Part shown: one piece after another, positions 1 through 7,876 of the stretch
Layout: every line of letters starts with the position of its first letter
Position numbering within the stretch: the stretch's first letter is position 1
DNA from: Chitinophaga caeni
GTDB lineage: Bacteria > Bacteroidota > Bacteroidia > Chitinophagales > Chitinophagaceae
Reading direction: 5' to 3'
NCBI RefSeq assembly: GCF_002557795.1
Contig: NZ_CP023777.1
Location: forward strand, 3,853,001-3,917,000
DNA length: 64,000 nt
The notes under the pieces: model-generated
What the model saw: only the letters and a program-made list of their open reading frames with translations
The model's database searches: none
Told to the model about the DNA's origin: nothing
Made by a program: the position numbers and the translations under genes

Positions 1-2225
1 TAAAGGAACGTAGTATCCCCTTTCTCCGTGATATGCTCTTGTACCCCATGATGCTTTTCACTCCACCAGCGGTTATAAATACTATTATCATGATTGCCGG
101 AAGAGGATACGGCTACTTTGAAGAAATCAGGATACACTAACATCGCCGCAGTTGACATGAAACCACCGCCGGAATGACCGTGAATACCTACCCTGTCGAT
201 ATCAATAAAATCATAGCGATCCGCCAACTGTTCTATGGCTGCTTTTTTATCAGCCAATCCATAGTCGCGCAAGTTACCGTAACCGTAGTTATGATACCAT
301 TTGGAACGGCTGGGATGCCCACCCCTGTTACCTACCGTTACAACGATCAGCCCAATTTGAGCCAGCCGGTCAGTTCGGTCGGCTACCTTTGAGAAAGATT
401 TGTTTACAGCTTCCGTTTGAGGGCCGGGGTAAACATATTCAACAACGGGGTATTTTTTGGTGCTATCGAAATCGAATGGTTTATACATAACGCCGTACAG
501 ATCTGTAATACCATCATCTGCTTTCACTTTGAAGATTTCAGGGAATTTGTAACCAACAGCAAATAAGTTCTTTAAATCCGCGGTTTCCAAATCCATGATT
601 TTCTTCCCTTCATTGTTATATAGGGCAGATTGGGGCGTAGTATTGACCCTGGAGTAGTTATCAACAAAAAACTTGTTATTATCATCCAGGCTCATGTTAT
701 GATCGAAATCGCCTTTATTTAACAATTTCAAGTTAGAGCCATCAAAATTTACGCGGTACAAGTGCATATAATAAGGATCTTCACCGGCTTCGCGGCCATT
801 AGCCGTAAAGTACAATACGCGGTTTTTCTCGTCAATATTCACGATATCCTCGCAATGATACGCGCCCTGCGTGACCTGGTTTTTCAGTTTGCCGTTTTCA
901 TCATACAGGTAAAAATGTGCCCAACCATCCTGTTCACTCCATTGGATCAATTCCTTGCCGCCATTTACCAAACCAACCCGACGTGTTTCCACGTAAGTAT
1001 TTAAACGCTCCTCAATTACTGTTGATGCCGAAGCCGTTTTAGCATCCACTTTCATGACATCAATGCGTTTCAAATCGCGGCTGGTGCGGGTCAGGTAGAA
1101 ATAATTATTAGTACCGTGCCAAACGTATGGATGCCATTCATCATCCCTATCAGATTTTTTCCTGGGGCCGGACCAAATAGACACATCCTGGTTTTTGAAA
1201 TGCACCAAGGGCACTTCTTGAGACGTTTTGGTTTTGTTGTCGAAAATTAGAATATGCTGGATCGGCGCTTCCTTTTCGCCGGGCATTTGATATTTATAAG
1301 TTTCCAATGTTGGCCTGGGATCCGCGATGCTGTTGATGACCCAAAGATCCTTAACATCACGTTTATCTACCCTGTTCAACACGAAATAATCACTGCCTGG
1401 CGACCAAAGTATCCTGGCTGATTTTCTTTTCTTCTTATCTTTTTTTGATTCCGTGTTCAAGGAACTATATTCATCACCGCCATAGGCATAATTATCCACT
1501 CCATCTTTGGTGATCGCATGTTCTACGATCGTGGAGTCATCTTCGTTCTGCAATGCTTTTTCATAATTCGCCTTATCCATCCAATACAGGTTGAACTCCC
1601 TTGCGAAAACGATTGTTTGTTGATCCGGGGAAATTGATGCCCAACCCGGCCGTTTTTTAGGTCGTTTAAAATCCGTTAACTCCGTTAGCTGTTGGCTGTC
1701 CAAGTTATATTCAAAATAGAACGTTTTCTTTTGTTTCTTGGGTTTAGCTTTCTTTTCAGCGCTTTTCTTATCGGTGCTGTCTTTTTTTGCTGCCGCGGAA
1801 TCCGGCTTAATCTCTTCCTCTATAGAACTTTTCACCTGGAACTGAATCGTTCTCTCATCCTTGATAAACTTTAAGCTATCGATAGGTAAATGCTGCGCAT
1901 CGAAAGGATCCCTAACGATGCGGGTAAGTTCCGCGGCTAATTTTACACGATCAAACATCAGCTTTTTACTAGCGGTAGCCGGGTTTACGATGTACCAATT
2001 TTTGCCATCGGTTGTTTCGTATTCATACCAAAAGCGATCGGATTGTTTGAGCCAATGCGCATCTACCGAAGTAGAAAACACCATTTTCTTTTGTTTTTGC
2101 GGGGAGAATTTCGCCGCCAATTTGTAGTTAGCATGTTGAGCTTGCACTTCTGCCGTGCTAATAAGCAATGATGAAGCCAGCAACAAGTAAGAGAATATCT
2201 TACCGGTAAAGATTTTGTTTGACAT
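1..2225 (-). CDS. S9 family peptidase (DPP IV / prolyl oligopeptidase-like), 3' end beyond window
   Basis: Secreted serine peptidase that likely trims peptides in the periplasm. The first 741 residues are visible; the C-terminus lies beyond base 1. Residues 1-30 form a signal peptide ending in VQAQ. A long region (about 90-510) without catalytic motifs fits the DPP IV N-terminal beta-propeller, with a Lys/Ser-rich low-complexity insert near 140-165. The C-terminal alpha/beta hydrolase starts near 535. The nucleophile elbow GHSGGG places the catalytic Ser at about residue 685 (codon 171-173). The catalytic Asp and His would lie in the missing part. The start ATG at 2223-2225 gives a clean signal peptide. 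The gene stands alone, with a structured 5' region upstream. The family is clear; substrate preference cannot be read here. Confidence 0.9.
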   Translation of the reverse strand, partial: MSNKIFTGKIFSYLLLASSLLISTAEVQAQHANYKLAAKFSPQKQKKMVFSTSVDAHWLKQSDRFWYEYETTDGKNWYIVNPATASKKLMFDRVKLAAELTRIVRDPFDAQHLPIDSLKFIKDERTIQFQVKSSIEEEIKPDSAAAKKDSTDKKSAEKKAKPKKQKKTFYFEYNLDSQQLTELTDFKRPKKRPGWASISPDQQTIVFAREFNLYWMDKANYEKALQNEDDSTIVEHAITKDGVDNYAYGGDEYSSLNTESKKDKKKRKSARILWSPGSDYFVLNRVDKRDVKDLWVINSIADPRPTLETYKYQMPGEKEAPIQHILIFDNKTKTSQEVPLVHFKNQDVSIWSGPRKKSDRDDEWHPYVWHGTNNYFYLTRTSRDLKRIDVMKVDAKTASASTVIEERLNTYVETRRVGLVNGGKELIQWSEQDGWAHFYLYDENGKLKNQVTQGAYHCEDIVNIDEKNRVLYFTANGREAGEDPYYMHLYRVNFDGSNLKLLNKGDFDHNMSLDDNNKFFVDNYSRVNTTPQSALYNNEGKKIMDLETADLKNLFAVGYKFPEIFKVKADDGITDLYGVMYKPFDFDSTKKYPVVEYVYPGPQTEAVNKSFSKVADRTDRLAQIGLIVVTVGNRGGHPSRSKWYHNYGYGNLRDYGLADKKAAIEQLADRYDFIDIDRVGIHGHSGGGFMSTAAMLVYPDFFKVAVSSSGNHDNSIYNRWWSEKHHGVQEHITEKGDTTFL

Positions 2226-2290
2226 AAGTTGTACGGATGGTGATCCTTATTTCGACTTTTTGAAATGTGGCATCCCTTTTTTAAGGTAAG

Positions 2291-2328
2291 CCTGCGTAGA
2301 GACAAGGCATGCCTCGTCACTACACAGG
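2291..2328. repeat. Imperfect palindromic repeat, copy 1
   Basis: A 38-bp near-palindrome with 19-bp arms and 3 mismatches, centred on GGCATGCC. It lies in the 369-bp non-coding stretch between the S9 peptidase start and the upstream DUF4252 gene. Its core GTAGAGACAAGGCATGCC (2296-2313) recurs with one mismatch at 45640-45657. It is probably a dispersed REP-like palindromic element; in RNA it would form a hairpin in the peptidase leader. Confidence 0.6.
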
Positions 2329-2378
2329 CGAATTTATAAAAGAAGGAAATCTTAAAGATGGAAATTTGATGAATGGCT

Positions 2379-2452
2379 AAGGGCAATAATTCTGGCAAAA
2401 ACAAGCTGGCGCTATAACGCAGCATACTGCTTTCCCCGGAACTATTGCCCTT
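2379..2452. other. Long inverted repeat, structured leader or terminator-like element
   Basis: The arms 2379-2395 and 2436-2452 are 17 bp long and match at 15 positions, including AAGGGCAATA. A 40-nt loop contains a smaller AGCA/TGCT hairpin. It lies about 150 bp upstream of the minus-strand S9 peptidase start and past the end of the DUF4252 operon. It could be a structured 5' leader, a long-loop terminator for the operon at 2595-4828, or another dispersed palindrome. No T-run or known riboswitch core is apparent. Confidence 0.4.
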
Positions 2453-2594
2453 ATCATATTGGACAACCAAGATTAACAGGAGGATAAAATCGTATTAAAT
2501 CTTAGGCTGTTCCATTTTTATGTTAATAGAATGGCTGGAAGTTGATCAAAGTATTTGGAAAGATCAATAATATGTTAAATGGTATTATAAAGAA

Positions 2595-3116
2595 CTACCC
2601 TTTCGCTATCTCGTTCGCTACCACCTTCATATCTTCAATGCTTAAACGGGTGTTCATGTGTAATAATATCATATCGGAACCATCGTGCACTAACATGACG
2701 AGGTGACCGATTTTATTATCTTTCCCGGTATTGTATAAAGACACGTGGCCGCCATTCCCGGAAGCTTCCACTAAAAGATCACAATGCCCCTTACCTGTCA
2801 GGTTTGATTTCAGCTTATTAATCGCGGATCTTTCAAACTCGGATCCATCTGTAAGGGAAACGATATATATCTTGAGATTACGAACTTTAGAAACCAAATT
2901 TGCCCAGGCCCTGTCTTCTTGTTCCATTTTCACGCTTCTCAACACGGTTTTGGCAATACCCATAGGTAAGGCTCCTACACCGATACCGAAGGTACAATAG
3001 CCCATATCGCGGTATTCGTTTTTAAATTGTCTTAAATATTTTTTCTGTGCATCAGCAGATGAAAGCAATAGGGAAAAACATACGGTTGTGGCGACTAATA
3101 GGCGGATGAGTTTCAT
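2595..3116 (-). CDS. DUF4252 domain-containing secreted protein (copy 1)
   Basis: 173 residues. A signal peptide covers residues 1-24, with cleavage after SADAQ, so the protein is periplasmic or surface-exposed. The rest is a single small alpha/beta domain of the DUF4252 type, with the family pattern of a central regulatory-looking core ending in a SIEDMK helix. It is the last gene of a minus-strand operon: ECF sigma factor, anti-sigma-like protein, DUF4252, DUF4252. It follows the other DUF4252 gene after 85 bp and is clearly a divergent paralogue of it. DUF4252 proteins have no established biochemical function to my knowledge; the context suggests they are targets or sensors of the envelope-stress-type sigma factor. 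Confidence 0.8.
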   Translation of the reverse strand: MKLIRLLVATTVCFSLLLSSADAQKKYLRQFKNEYRDMGYCTFGIGVGALPMGIAKTVLRSVKMEQEDRAWANLVSKVRNLKIYIVSLTDGSEFERSAINKLKSNLTGKGHCDLLVEASGNGGHVSLYNTGKDNKIGHLVMLVHDGSDMILLHMNTRLSIEDMKVVANEIAKG

Positions 3117-3201
3117 AAACAGGTAGTTTAGTAATTTAGAATGAAGGGGCGCCAGGTGTTTATAGAATGGCGAAGCTTTCGGCGCCCCTTGGTATGATGT
3201 A

Positions 3202-3717
3202 TTATTTTTTAGCTTTTTTCAGGTTGCTGAATCCTTCGATGTTCATATCATCGGCAATGCTGCTTAGTTCACTCAGGTTAATATCCCCTACCAGGCTGAG
3301 TGCCACGAAGGTATCCATGCCACCTACCAGCATAACGAGCTCCGCGATATTGCCCTTGGAATTTTCTTTAACCAGGAAGCGGAGATCATTTTCTTTTTCC
3401 CTGATGGTCATTAATTCTTCAAATTCCCTTGTGAGCAAGGAAGACGCTTCCTTGTATAACTTTAGCCCATCTTTGGCATCTTCTTTCACTAATATTCTCA
3501 GTCCTCTTAATTTGGAAGCAACATCCAGCACTTTTTTACTATCGGGATCACTGGAGCTGATTTTACTGAACATGGAAAACATTTTTGGCGAGATACTGAT
3601 GACCATAAAAGCTTCATCGTTCTGGTACTTTTTAAAGAACTGGTCTATAACGCTTGTCTGCGCTTGCGCTGAGAAGCCGGCAATAAGTATGATGAGGAGA
3701 AAATATATCTTTTTCAT
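3202..3717 (-). CDS. DUF4252 domain-containing secreted protein (copy 2)
   Basis: 171 residues. Residues 1-20 are a typical Sec signal peptide ending AQAQ. The mature part is one DUF4252 domain; the segment LSELSSIADDMNIEG matches the C-terminal helix of copy 1. The C-terminus is Lys-rich (KKAKK). It lies 81 bp downstream of the anti-sigma-like gene and 85 bp upstream of DUF4252 copy 1, so all four genes are probably one transcript. Family membership is clear and the function unknown. Tandem DUF4252 genes behind an ECF sigma factor are a recurrent Bacteroidota arrangement, which supports co-regulation. Confidence 0.8.
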   Translation of the reverse strand: MKKIYFLLIILIAGFSAQAQTSVIDQFFKKYQNDEAFMVISISPKMFSMFSKISSSDPDSKKVLDVASKLRGLRILVKEDAKDGLKLYKEASSLLTREFEELMTIREKENDLRFLVKENSKGNIAELVMLVGGMDTFVALSLVGDINLSELSSIADDMNIEGFSNLKKAKK

Positions 3718-3798
3718 TGTTTACTGTTTTTACTTGTATTTTTTAAGAGTAGTGCTAAATGTTCGAACAAATTTTTTCATCAATTGATATATTATAAG

Positions 3799-4323
3799 TT
3801 ATTTATTTCCATTTTCCGGTGCCAGTACTTCCGTAGCTTCACTAAACTTGGCCAAGTTTTCCATCGGTTTGGTGCCTTTATTCAAGTTTTTCGCTACGAT
3901 CTGCAAAGCTTTCTGTGTTTCTTCAAATGCTTTTTGCGGATCGTTATAAGTATCTGTAAAAGCATATTGATTATCCATCCTGTACTTTTCGGTAAACTGC
4001 TGCACGGAATAACCAATTCCCAACGCGGTGATCAACACGGCGGCATAACGCATCCAATTGAGGTAGAACGGCCTGCGCGAAACCACTTTGAGGGCGGGCT
4101 GTACTTCATCCCAAGGGCCTGTTGCAACCAGTTCTGCAATTTTCTGATCCTCATCGGATGCCTCTTGATGGAAATATTGAAACATGGGCGCAGCTTCCTG
4201 TAAGTCAGCCGGCAAGGTGCCTTGATGTTCGTGGAAGAATACTTTCAACTGGGATTCTTCCCCGGTACTCGTTTCACAATCCCAATACTTGGCGAGTAGT
4301 TCCCTAATTTTATTGTATTCCAT
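3799..4323 (-). CDS. Putative anti-sigma factor (single-pass membrane protein)
   Basis: 174 residues. A soluble N-terminal segment (1-85) has the IRELLAKYWDCETSTGEE pattern seen at the start of many Bacteroidota anti-sigma-like proteins. One transmembrane helix follows at about 90-108, then a C-terminal extracytoplasmic helix-rich tail. The ATG lies inside the end of the sigma gene (14-bp overlap, 4310-4323), so translation is likely coupled. No zinc-binding HxxxCxxC motif is visible, so it is not a ZAS-type anti-sigma factor. The role, sequestering the upstream sigma factor at the inner membrane, is inferred from topology and position. Confidence 0.7.
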   Translation of the reverse strand: MEYNKIRELLAKYWDCETSTGEESQLKVFFHEHQGTLPADLQEAAPMFQYFHQEASDEDQKIAELVATGPWDEVQPALKVVSRRPFYLNWMRYAAVLITALGIGYSVQQFTEKYRMDNQYAFTDTYNDPQKAFEETQKALQIVAKNLNKGTKPMENLAKFSEATEVLAPENGNK

Positions 4324-4828
4324 AAACTTGCATGTTTTTAAGTTGTTCCCGGACAGTTTTCCTGGCCCGGTGTAAATTCACTTTTACTTCATCTAGCGTA
4401 ATATCCAGTATATCCGCTATCTCCTGGTAAGAGAATCCATCGATATCTCTCAATTGTACCAAGCTCCTGTATTTTTCCGGTAAGCCGTTAATCACGCTGT
4501 GTACCTTCTTCATCACGTCCCTTTTCTCAGCCGATTGTTGTGGATCGGGCTGTTGCGCTGCCGGTACATCGTAAGCTTTATCTATATCGTCGGCCCTTCT
4601 GTATTTCATTGACTTCATCTTATCCAAGGCTAGGTTACGGGTAATGCGCATACACCATGCTTCTAAATTATTCAGCTCATGCATCCTTTCTTTCTGGTGC
4701 CACACTTTCATCAATGCATCCTGGGTGATGTCCTTCGCATCTTCCTCGTTGCCAAGCAATCGGAAAGCGAAGCGATATAGCTTTTGCTTTACAGGCATTA
4801 CTTGTGTGAGAAATAGTTCAATAGACAT
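4310..4828 (-). CDS. ECF-type RNA polymerase sigma factor
   Basis: 172 residues, normal for an ECF sigma factor. Region 2 (about 10-85) contains DITQDALMKVWHQ, the core-binding and -10 recognition helices. Region 4 (about 115-165) contains LPEKYRSLVQLRDIDGFSYQ and an HTH followed by HRARKTVREQL, which recognises the -35 element. The linker is acidic and Gln/Pro-rich. It is the first gene of the operon and overlaps the anti-sigma-like gene by 14 bp. A candidate ECF promoter (AAC, 16 bp, CGTC) lies directly upstream, suggesting autoregulation. It belongs to the sigma-70 family RpoE-like group; the inducing signal is unknown. Confidence 0.93.
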   Translation of the reverse strand: MSIELFLTQVMPVKQKLYRFAFRLLGNEEDAKDITQDALMKVWHQKERMHELNNLEAWCMRITRNLALDKMKSMKYRRADDIDKAYDVPAAQQPDPQQSAEKRDVMKKVHSVINGLPEKYRSLVQLRDIDGFSYQEIADILDITLDEVKVNLHRARKTVREQLKNMQVYGIQ

Positions 4829-4839
4829 AGTAATAAGAA

Positions 4840-4865
4840 GACGACCGCTTCAAATCTTTGTTACA
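4840..4865 (-). promoter_or_regulatory. Candidate ECF-dependent autoregulatory promoter
   Basis: Read on the minus strand, TGTAAC (4865-4860) is followed after 16 bp by CGTC (4843-4840). This matches the general ECF promoter architecture of an AAC-type -35 and a CGT(C)-type -10. The inferred transcript start would fall only a few bases before the sigma factor ATG at 4828. The pattern is seen directly; its use by this sigma factor is inferred. Confidence 0.5.
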
Positions 4866-4966
4866 AAAAAAGTAAAAAATTATTTAGAATTATTTTACAA
4901 TGTTGATAATCAGTATTTTATAAAAATTCTAATACTGGTTTTTCATATTGAAGTTAGCGCTTTCCA

Positions 4967-6025
4967 TTATTTCAAAGCGATACGGGGATCCACGAGGCTA
5001 TATATAATATCTGCCAGGATATTTATGGTAACAAAAACTGCGGCTGTTACTAGTACGGCTCCCATTACTACGGGGAAATCGAATTTCTCCAATGCATCTA
5101 CCGTTACCTTACCAATTCCTTTCCAGCCGAATATATATTCAACGAAAAATGAGCCTGCCAATAATTCAGCGAACCAACCCGTTACGGCGGTAATTACCGG
5201 GTTCAGAGCATTTCGCAAGGCATGTTTGAAAAGTATAATTCTACCGGGTAGCCCTTTTGCCTTGGCTGTACGGATATAATCCTGCCCCAATACATCCAGC
5301 ATCGCGCTGCGGGTCAATTGAACGATAATCGCCAAGGGACGTATCCCCAGCGTAATTGCGGGCAAAATTAAGTTTCTTACATTCAGTACCCTACCGCGGA
5401 ATGGGTCAATATCGAACAAACTACCGGTCATATATAAACCGGTATAATGACTGAAAACATATCCAAAGAGGTAGGCCAGTACGATACCTGTAAAAAACGA
5501 TGGAGCTGAAATACCGATCACGCTGGCAAATACGGAACCCGTATCCATCCAGGTGTTTTGTTTTACGGCGGACAGTACCCCCAAGCCTATACCCACTACC
5601 GTCGCGATAAGCATGGCGGCCAGCGCGAGAATTAGCGTACCGGGTAAAGCTTCGATCAATATTTCCCAAACATCTTTTTTCCCTTGGTAAGAACGCCGCA
5701 AGTAGGGCGTTTTGATAACCAATATCCGTTCCCCCTTGCCAAGGCTTAAGATTTTATAATAATTAAGATTGGCTTTAGCATATGCTGTATCGTGGACAGC
5801 AAGCGGGGAAATATCATTCAAATACATTAAAAACTGTACAGGTAAAGGTTTATCCAGGTGCAATTCCTTGCGTACATTTTCCAGGGAAGCCACATCCGCA
5901 CGTTGTCCCAAGGTTAGGCGTGCAGGATCACCGGGCAAAACATTGAACAGGAAGAATACCACGCAAACCACTCCCAGCAAGACCAAGGTGCCGTATATTA
6001 ATTTCCTGAGAATGTATTTAAACAA
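4967..6025 (-). CDS. ABC transporter permease, DppB/OppB family
   Basis: 352 residues. Inner-membrane permease subunit of a peptide/nickel-type ABC importer. TM1 is at about 10-29, followed by the family PGDPAR motif at 31-36; an extracytoplasmic segment spans about 40-120. Five more helices lie at about 126-155, 163-190, 219-238, 278-300 and 318-345. The EAA-type loop that contacts the ATPase is IRTAKAKGL at 251-259, and the protein ends in the usual VDPRIALK. No second permease, ATPase or binding-protein gene lies nearby; the partners must be encoded elsewhere. The segment between TM1 and TM2 is long for the family. Substrate is not predictable. Confidence 0.9.
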   Translation of the reverse strand: MFKYILRKLIYGTLVLLGVVCVVFFLFNVLPGDPARLTLGQRADVASLENVRKELHLDKPLPVQFLMYLNDISPLAVHDTAYAKANLNYYKILSLGKGERILVIKTPYLRRSYQGKKDVWEILIEALPGTLILALAAMLIATVVGIGLGVLSAVKQNTWMDTGSVFASVIGISAPSFFTGIVLAYLFGYVFSHYTGLYMTGSLFDIDPFRGRVLNVRNLILPAITLGIRPLAIIVQLTRSAMLDVLGQDYIRTAKAKGLPGRIILFKHALRNALNPVITAVTGWFAELLAGSFFVEYIFGWKGIGKVTVDALEKFDFPVVMGAVLVTAAVFVTINILADIIYSLVDPRIALK

Positions 6026-6098
6026 TGTGTATCAAGATTTTGGTTAAAAAAATCCCGGTGCATGTATTATTGCACCGGGAAGAAAGATAATTAAAAAT

Positions 6099-7190
6099 TT
6101 AAGGAATATCATTATAATGCCACTTGCCAGTGATCGTGCCATTTTCAATCTTCATCAAGCAAGGGTTGCTCCTACCCGCCGTTTTAATCGCCACACCATC
6201 CATCTGCAAAAATTCGAATTGCAATTGGTGCGCTTGCTTGAACGCTTCAACAGACTGCTGGTCAGAAGCTGTAACACCGTATAAATATATCTCCCCGTTT
6301 TGTGCTTTCTTTTGCAAGTCATGCATTTTAGCATCCCAACCGTAGCCTGCTTTCGCAGTATTTTCAGATAAGAATAAATAAACCGGCTTATCCGCGGTAA
6401 GTAATGCATCGGTTTGGTTACCGCCGTTGAAATCCGATAAATAAAAATCCTTGATAGCCGGTTCGGCATCCCCTTTCTCCACTAATTTATCCTTGCGGTC
6501 TTTAAATACCCAGGTGCTGTCATCCCAAGGATAATTGTCCATCGTAAATTCTTTAGCAATACCATCCTTTTCATAAATGAGTACTGTTTCGTAACGATCG
6601 GGCTTGGCGCCGGGCGGCAATTTCATCTTTTCAGGGATGTTATTGCCGACTTTATACGGCAAACAGTCGATGATGGGCAAATGATTCAGCGTATACCATT
6701 GAATGGCAAACGGAAATATGATACCGCTAGCCATAAGGATCAGGATTAGTTTCTTGTTTTTAAATAATGGCTGGATCTGTTTGCGGTAAAAGAAAATCAC
6801 CAGGATCATCAATAGTAATACAACATCTTTATAAAAAGTTTCCGTTGCTGTCAGCTTGATACAATCCCCGAAACAGCCGCACTCCTTGATCGTACCGCTG
6901 AATAAAGCAAAGCCCGTAAGGAAAGTAAAGAAGAGGATCAATAATAACAATAAGAAAGAAAATACCCTCATTCCGTATCCTAATAAAACGGCAATACCGG
7001 CAATGATTTCAAAAGCGTTCATCAATACGGAAAATACAAGCGAGTAAGGGTTCAGCCATGCCATGTGCAGCACTTCGAAAAACTCGTTCATCTTGTAACT
7101 TAATCCCAGCGGATCGTTGGCTTTTATTAAACCTGAAAAAATAAATAGTACCCCGACTATAATGCGGAATAGGATTAGGATAATTCTCAT
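6099..7190 (-). CDS. BT_3928-type DoxX-like membrane protein with C-terminal thioredoxin-like domain
   Basis: 363 residues. The N-terminal part (1-165) has four or five transmembrane helices resembling the DoxX/MauE fold. A conserved CGCFGDC cluster (104-110) sits at a membrane boundary, as in MauE-like proteins that handle thiol-disulfide exchange. The C-terminal 190 residues are soluble and end in RSNPCLMKIENGTITGKW, like a thioredoxin-fold tail with a single Cys at 344. It lies 60 bp downstream of the DUF1599 gene on the same strand, an arrangement common next to folP in Bacteroidota. A redox role is inferred from the Cys cluster; the true function is unknown. Confidence 0.8.
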   Translation of the reverse strand: MRIILILFRIIVGVLFIFSGLIKANDPLGLSYKMNEFFEVLHMAWLNPYSLVFSVLMNAFEIIAGIAVLLGYGMRVFSFLLLLLILFFTFLTGFALFSGTIKECGCFGDCIKLTATETFYKDVVLLLMILVIFFYRKQIQPLFKNKKLILILMASGIIFPFAIQWYTLNHLPIIDCLPYKVGNNIPEKMKLPPGAKPDRYETVLIYEKDGIAKEFTMDNYPWDDSTWVFKDRKDKLVEKGDAEPAIKDFYLSDFNGGNQTDALLTADKPVYLFLSENTAKAGYGWDAKMHDLQKKAQNGEIYLYGVTASDQQSVEAFKQAHQLQFEFLQMDGVAIKTAGRSNPCLMKIENGTITGKWHYNDIP

Positions 7191-7250
7191 GGTGGGTTTT
7201 TATGTTGTAAAACAAATTGATTACCTACAGATGATCGGGAAGATAATTAA

Positions 7251-7808
7251 TTAATTTTGTTCCGCTTCACCAATTAGGATAAGCGCGAAAATTGCATAGT
7301 TCGTGATATCAACAAAGTTGGAATCTATACCTTCCGAGGCGATCGTTCTACCTTCATTCTTTAAAATCTGTTTTATTCTTAACAGCTTTGTCAAGATCAG
7401 ATCTACGAATGATTCTTGGCTCATATCTCTCCAGGCTTCGCCGTAATCATGGTTCTTCTGCTCCATGATACCGCTTATATGGCTGACCTGCAAATCGTAA
7501 AGCCGGGAAACTTCCGCGACGGGAAGATCAGTATAAGGATCATCGTTTAACTGCATTTGCATAAGGGCAATGATCCCGTAATTCACGATGGCAGCAAATT
7601 CGCCATCGATCGATTCATTAACTTTCTGCGTTTTCAGTTCCTGTATGGTACGGATTCTTTGTGCCTTGATAAATAGCTGATCCACGATGGAAATCGGGCG
7701 TAATACCCGCCAAGAAGTGCCATAGTCCTTAGTCTTCTTAATAAACACATCCTTGCAAGCCGATATCACAGCTGCATATTGTTGCGCGGTTTGTAGATTG
7801 TTTGCCAA
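7251..7808 (-). CDS. DUF1599 domain protein with internal duplication
   Basis: 185 residues, soluble and mostly helical, function unknown. Two tandem copies of the same unit are visible: about 22-87 (KTKDYGTSWRV, then FIKAQRIRTIQE, then NYGIIAL) and about 113-180 (KNHDYGEAWRD, then LTKLLRIKQILK, then NYAIFAL). The recurring DYGxxWR and NYxIxAL motifs define DUF1599. The all-alpha pattern resembles MazG-like or dUTPase-like NTP pyrophosphatases, but I see no convincing catalytic ExxE cluster. The gene is divergent from folP with a 68-bp gap, so they probably share a regulatory region. Family call is firm; biochemical role is not. Confidence 0.85.
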   Translation of the reverse strand: MANNLQTAQQYAAVISACKDVFIKKTKDYGTSWRVLRPISIVDQLFIKAQRIRTIQELKTQKVNESIDGEFAAIVNYGIIALMQMQLNDDPYTDLPVAEVSRLYDLQVSHISGIMEQKNHDYGEAWRDMSQESFVDLILTKLLRIKQILKNEGRTIASEGIDSNFVDITNYAIFALILIGEAEQN

Positions 7809-7876
7809 GTGCCTCTATAAATTATTTATTCCTAATAAAAATTAATTATCGAATTTTGCAGCAGAAAAACCTGCCA

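Noticed and set aside
2063..2470. 135-residue minus-strand open frame across the S9 peptidase start
   Set aside because: It overlaps the signal peptide region of the peptidase in another frame and runs through the palindromic elements; no protein-like pattern.
3167..3787. 206-residue plus-strand open frame opposite DUF4252
   Set aside because: Antisense shadow of the DUF4252 gene, which has a clean signal peptide and family match.
7802..7876. N-terminal extension of FolP
   Set aside because: It would overlap the divergent DUF1599 start and adds 25 residues not typical of the family; ATG at 7877 is preferred.
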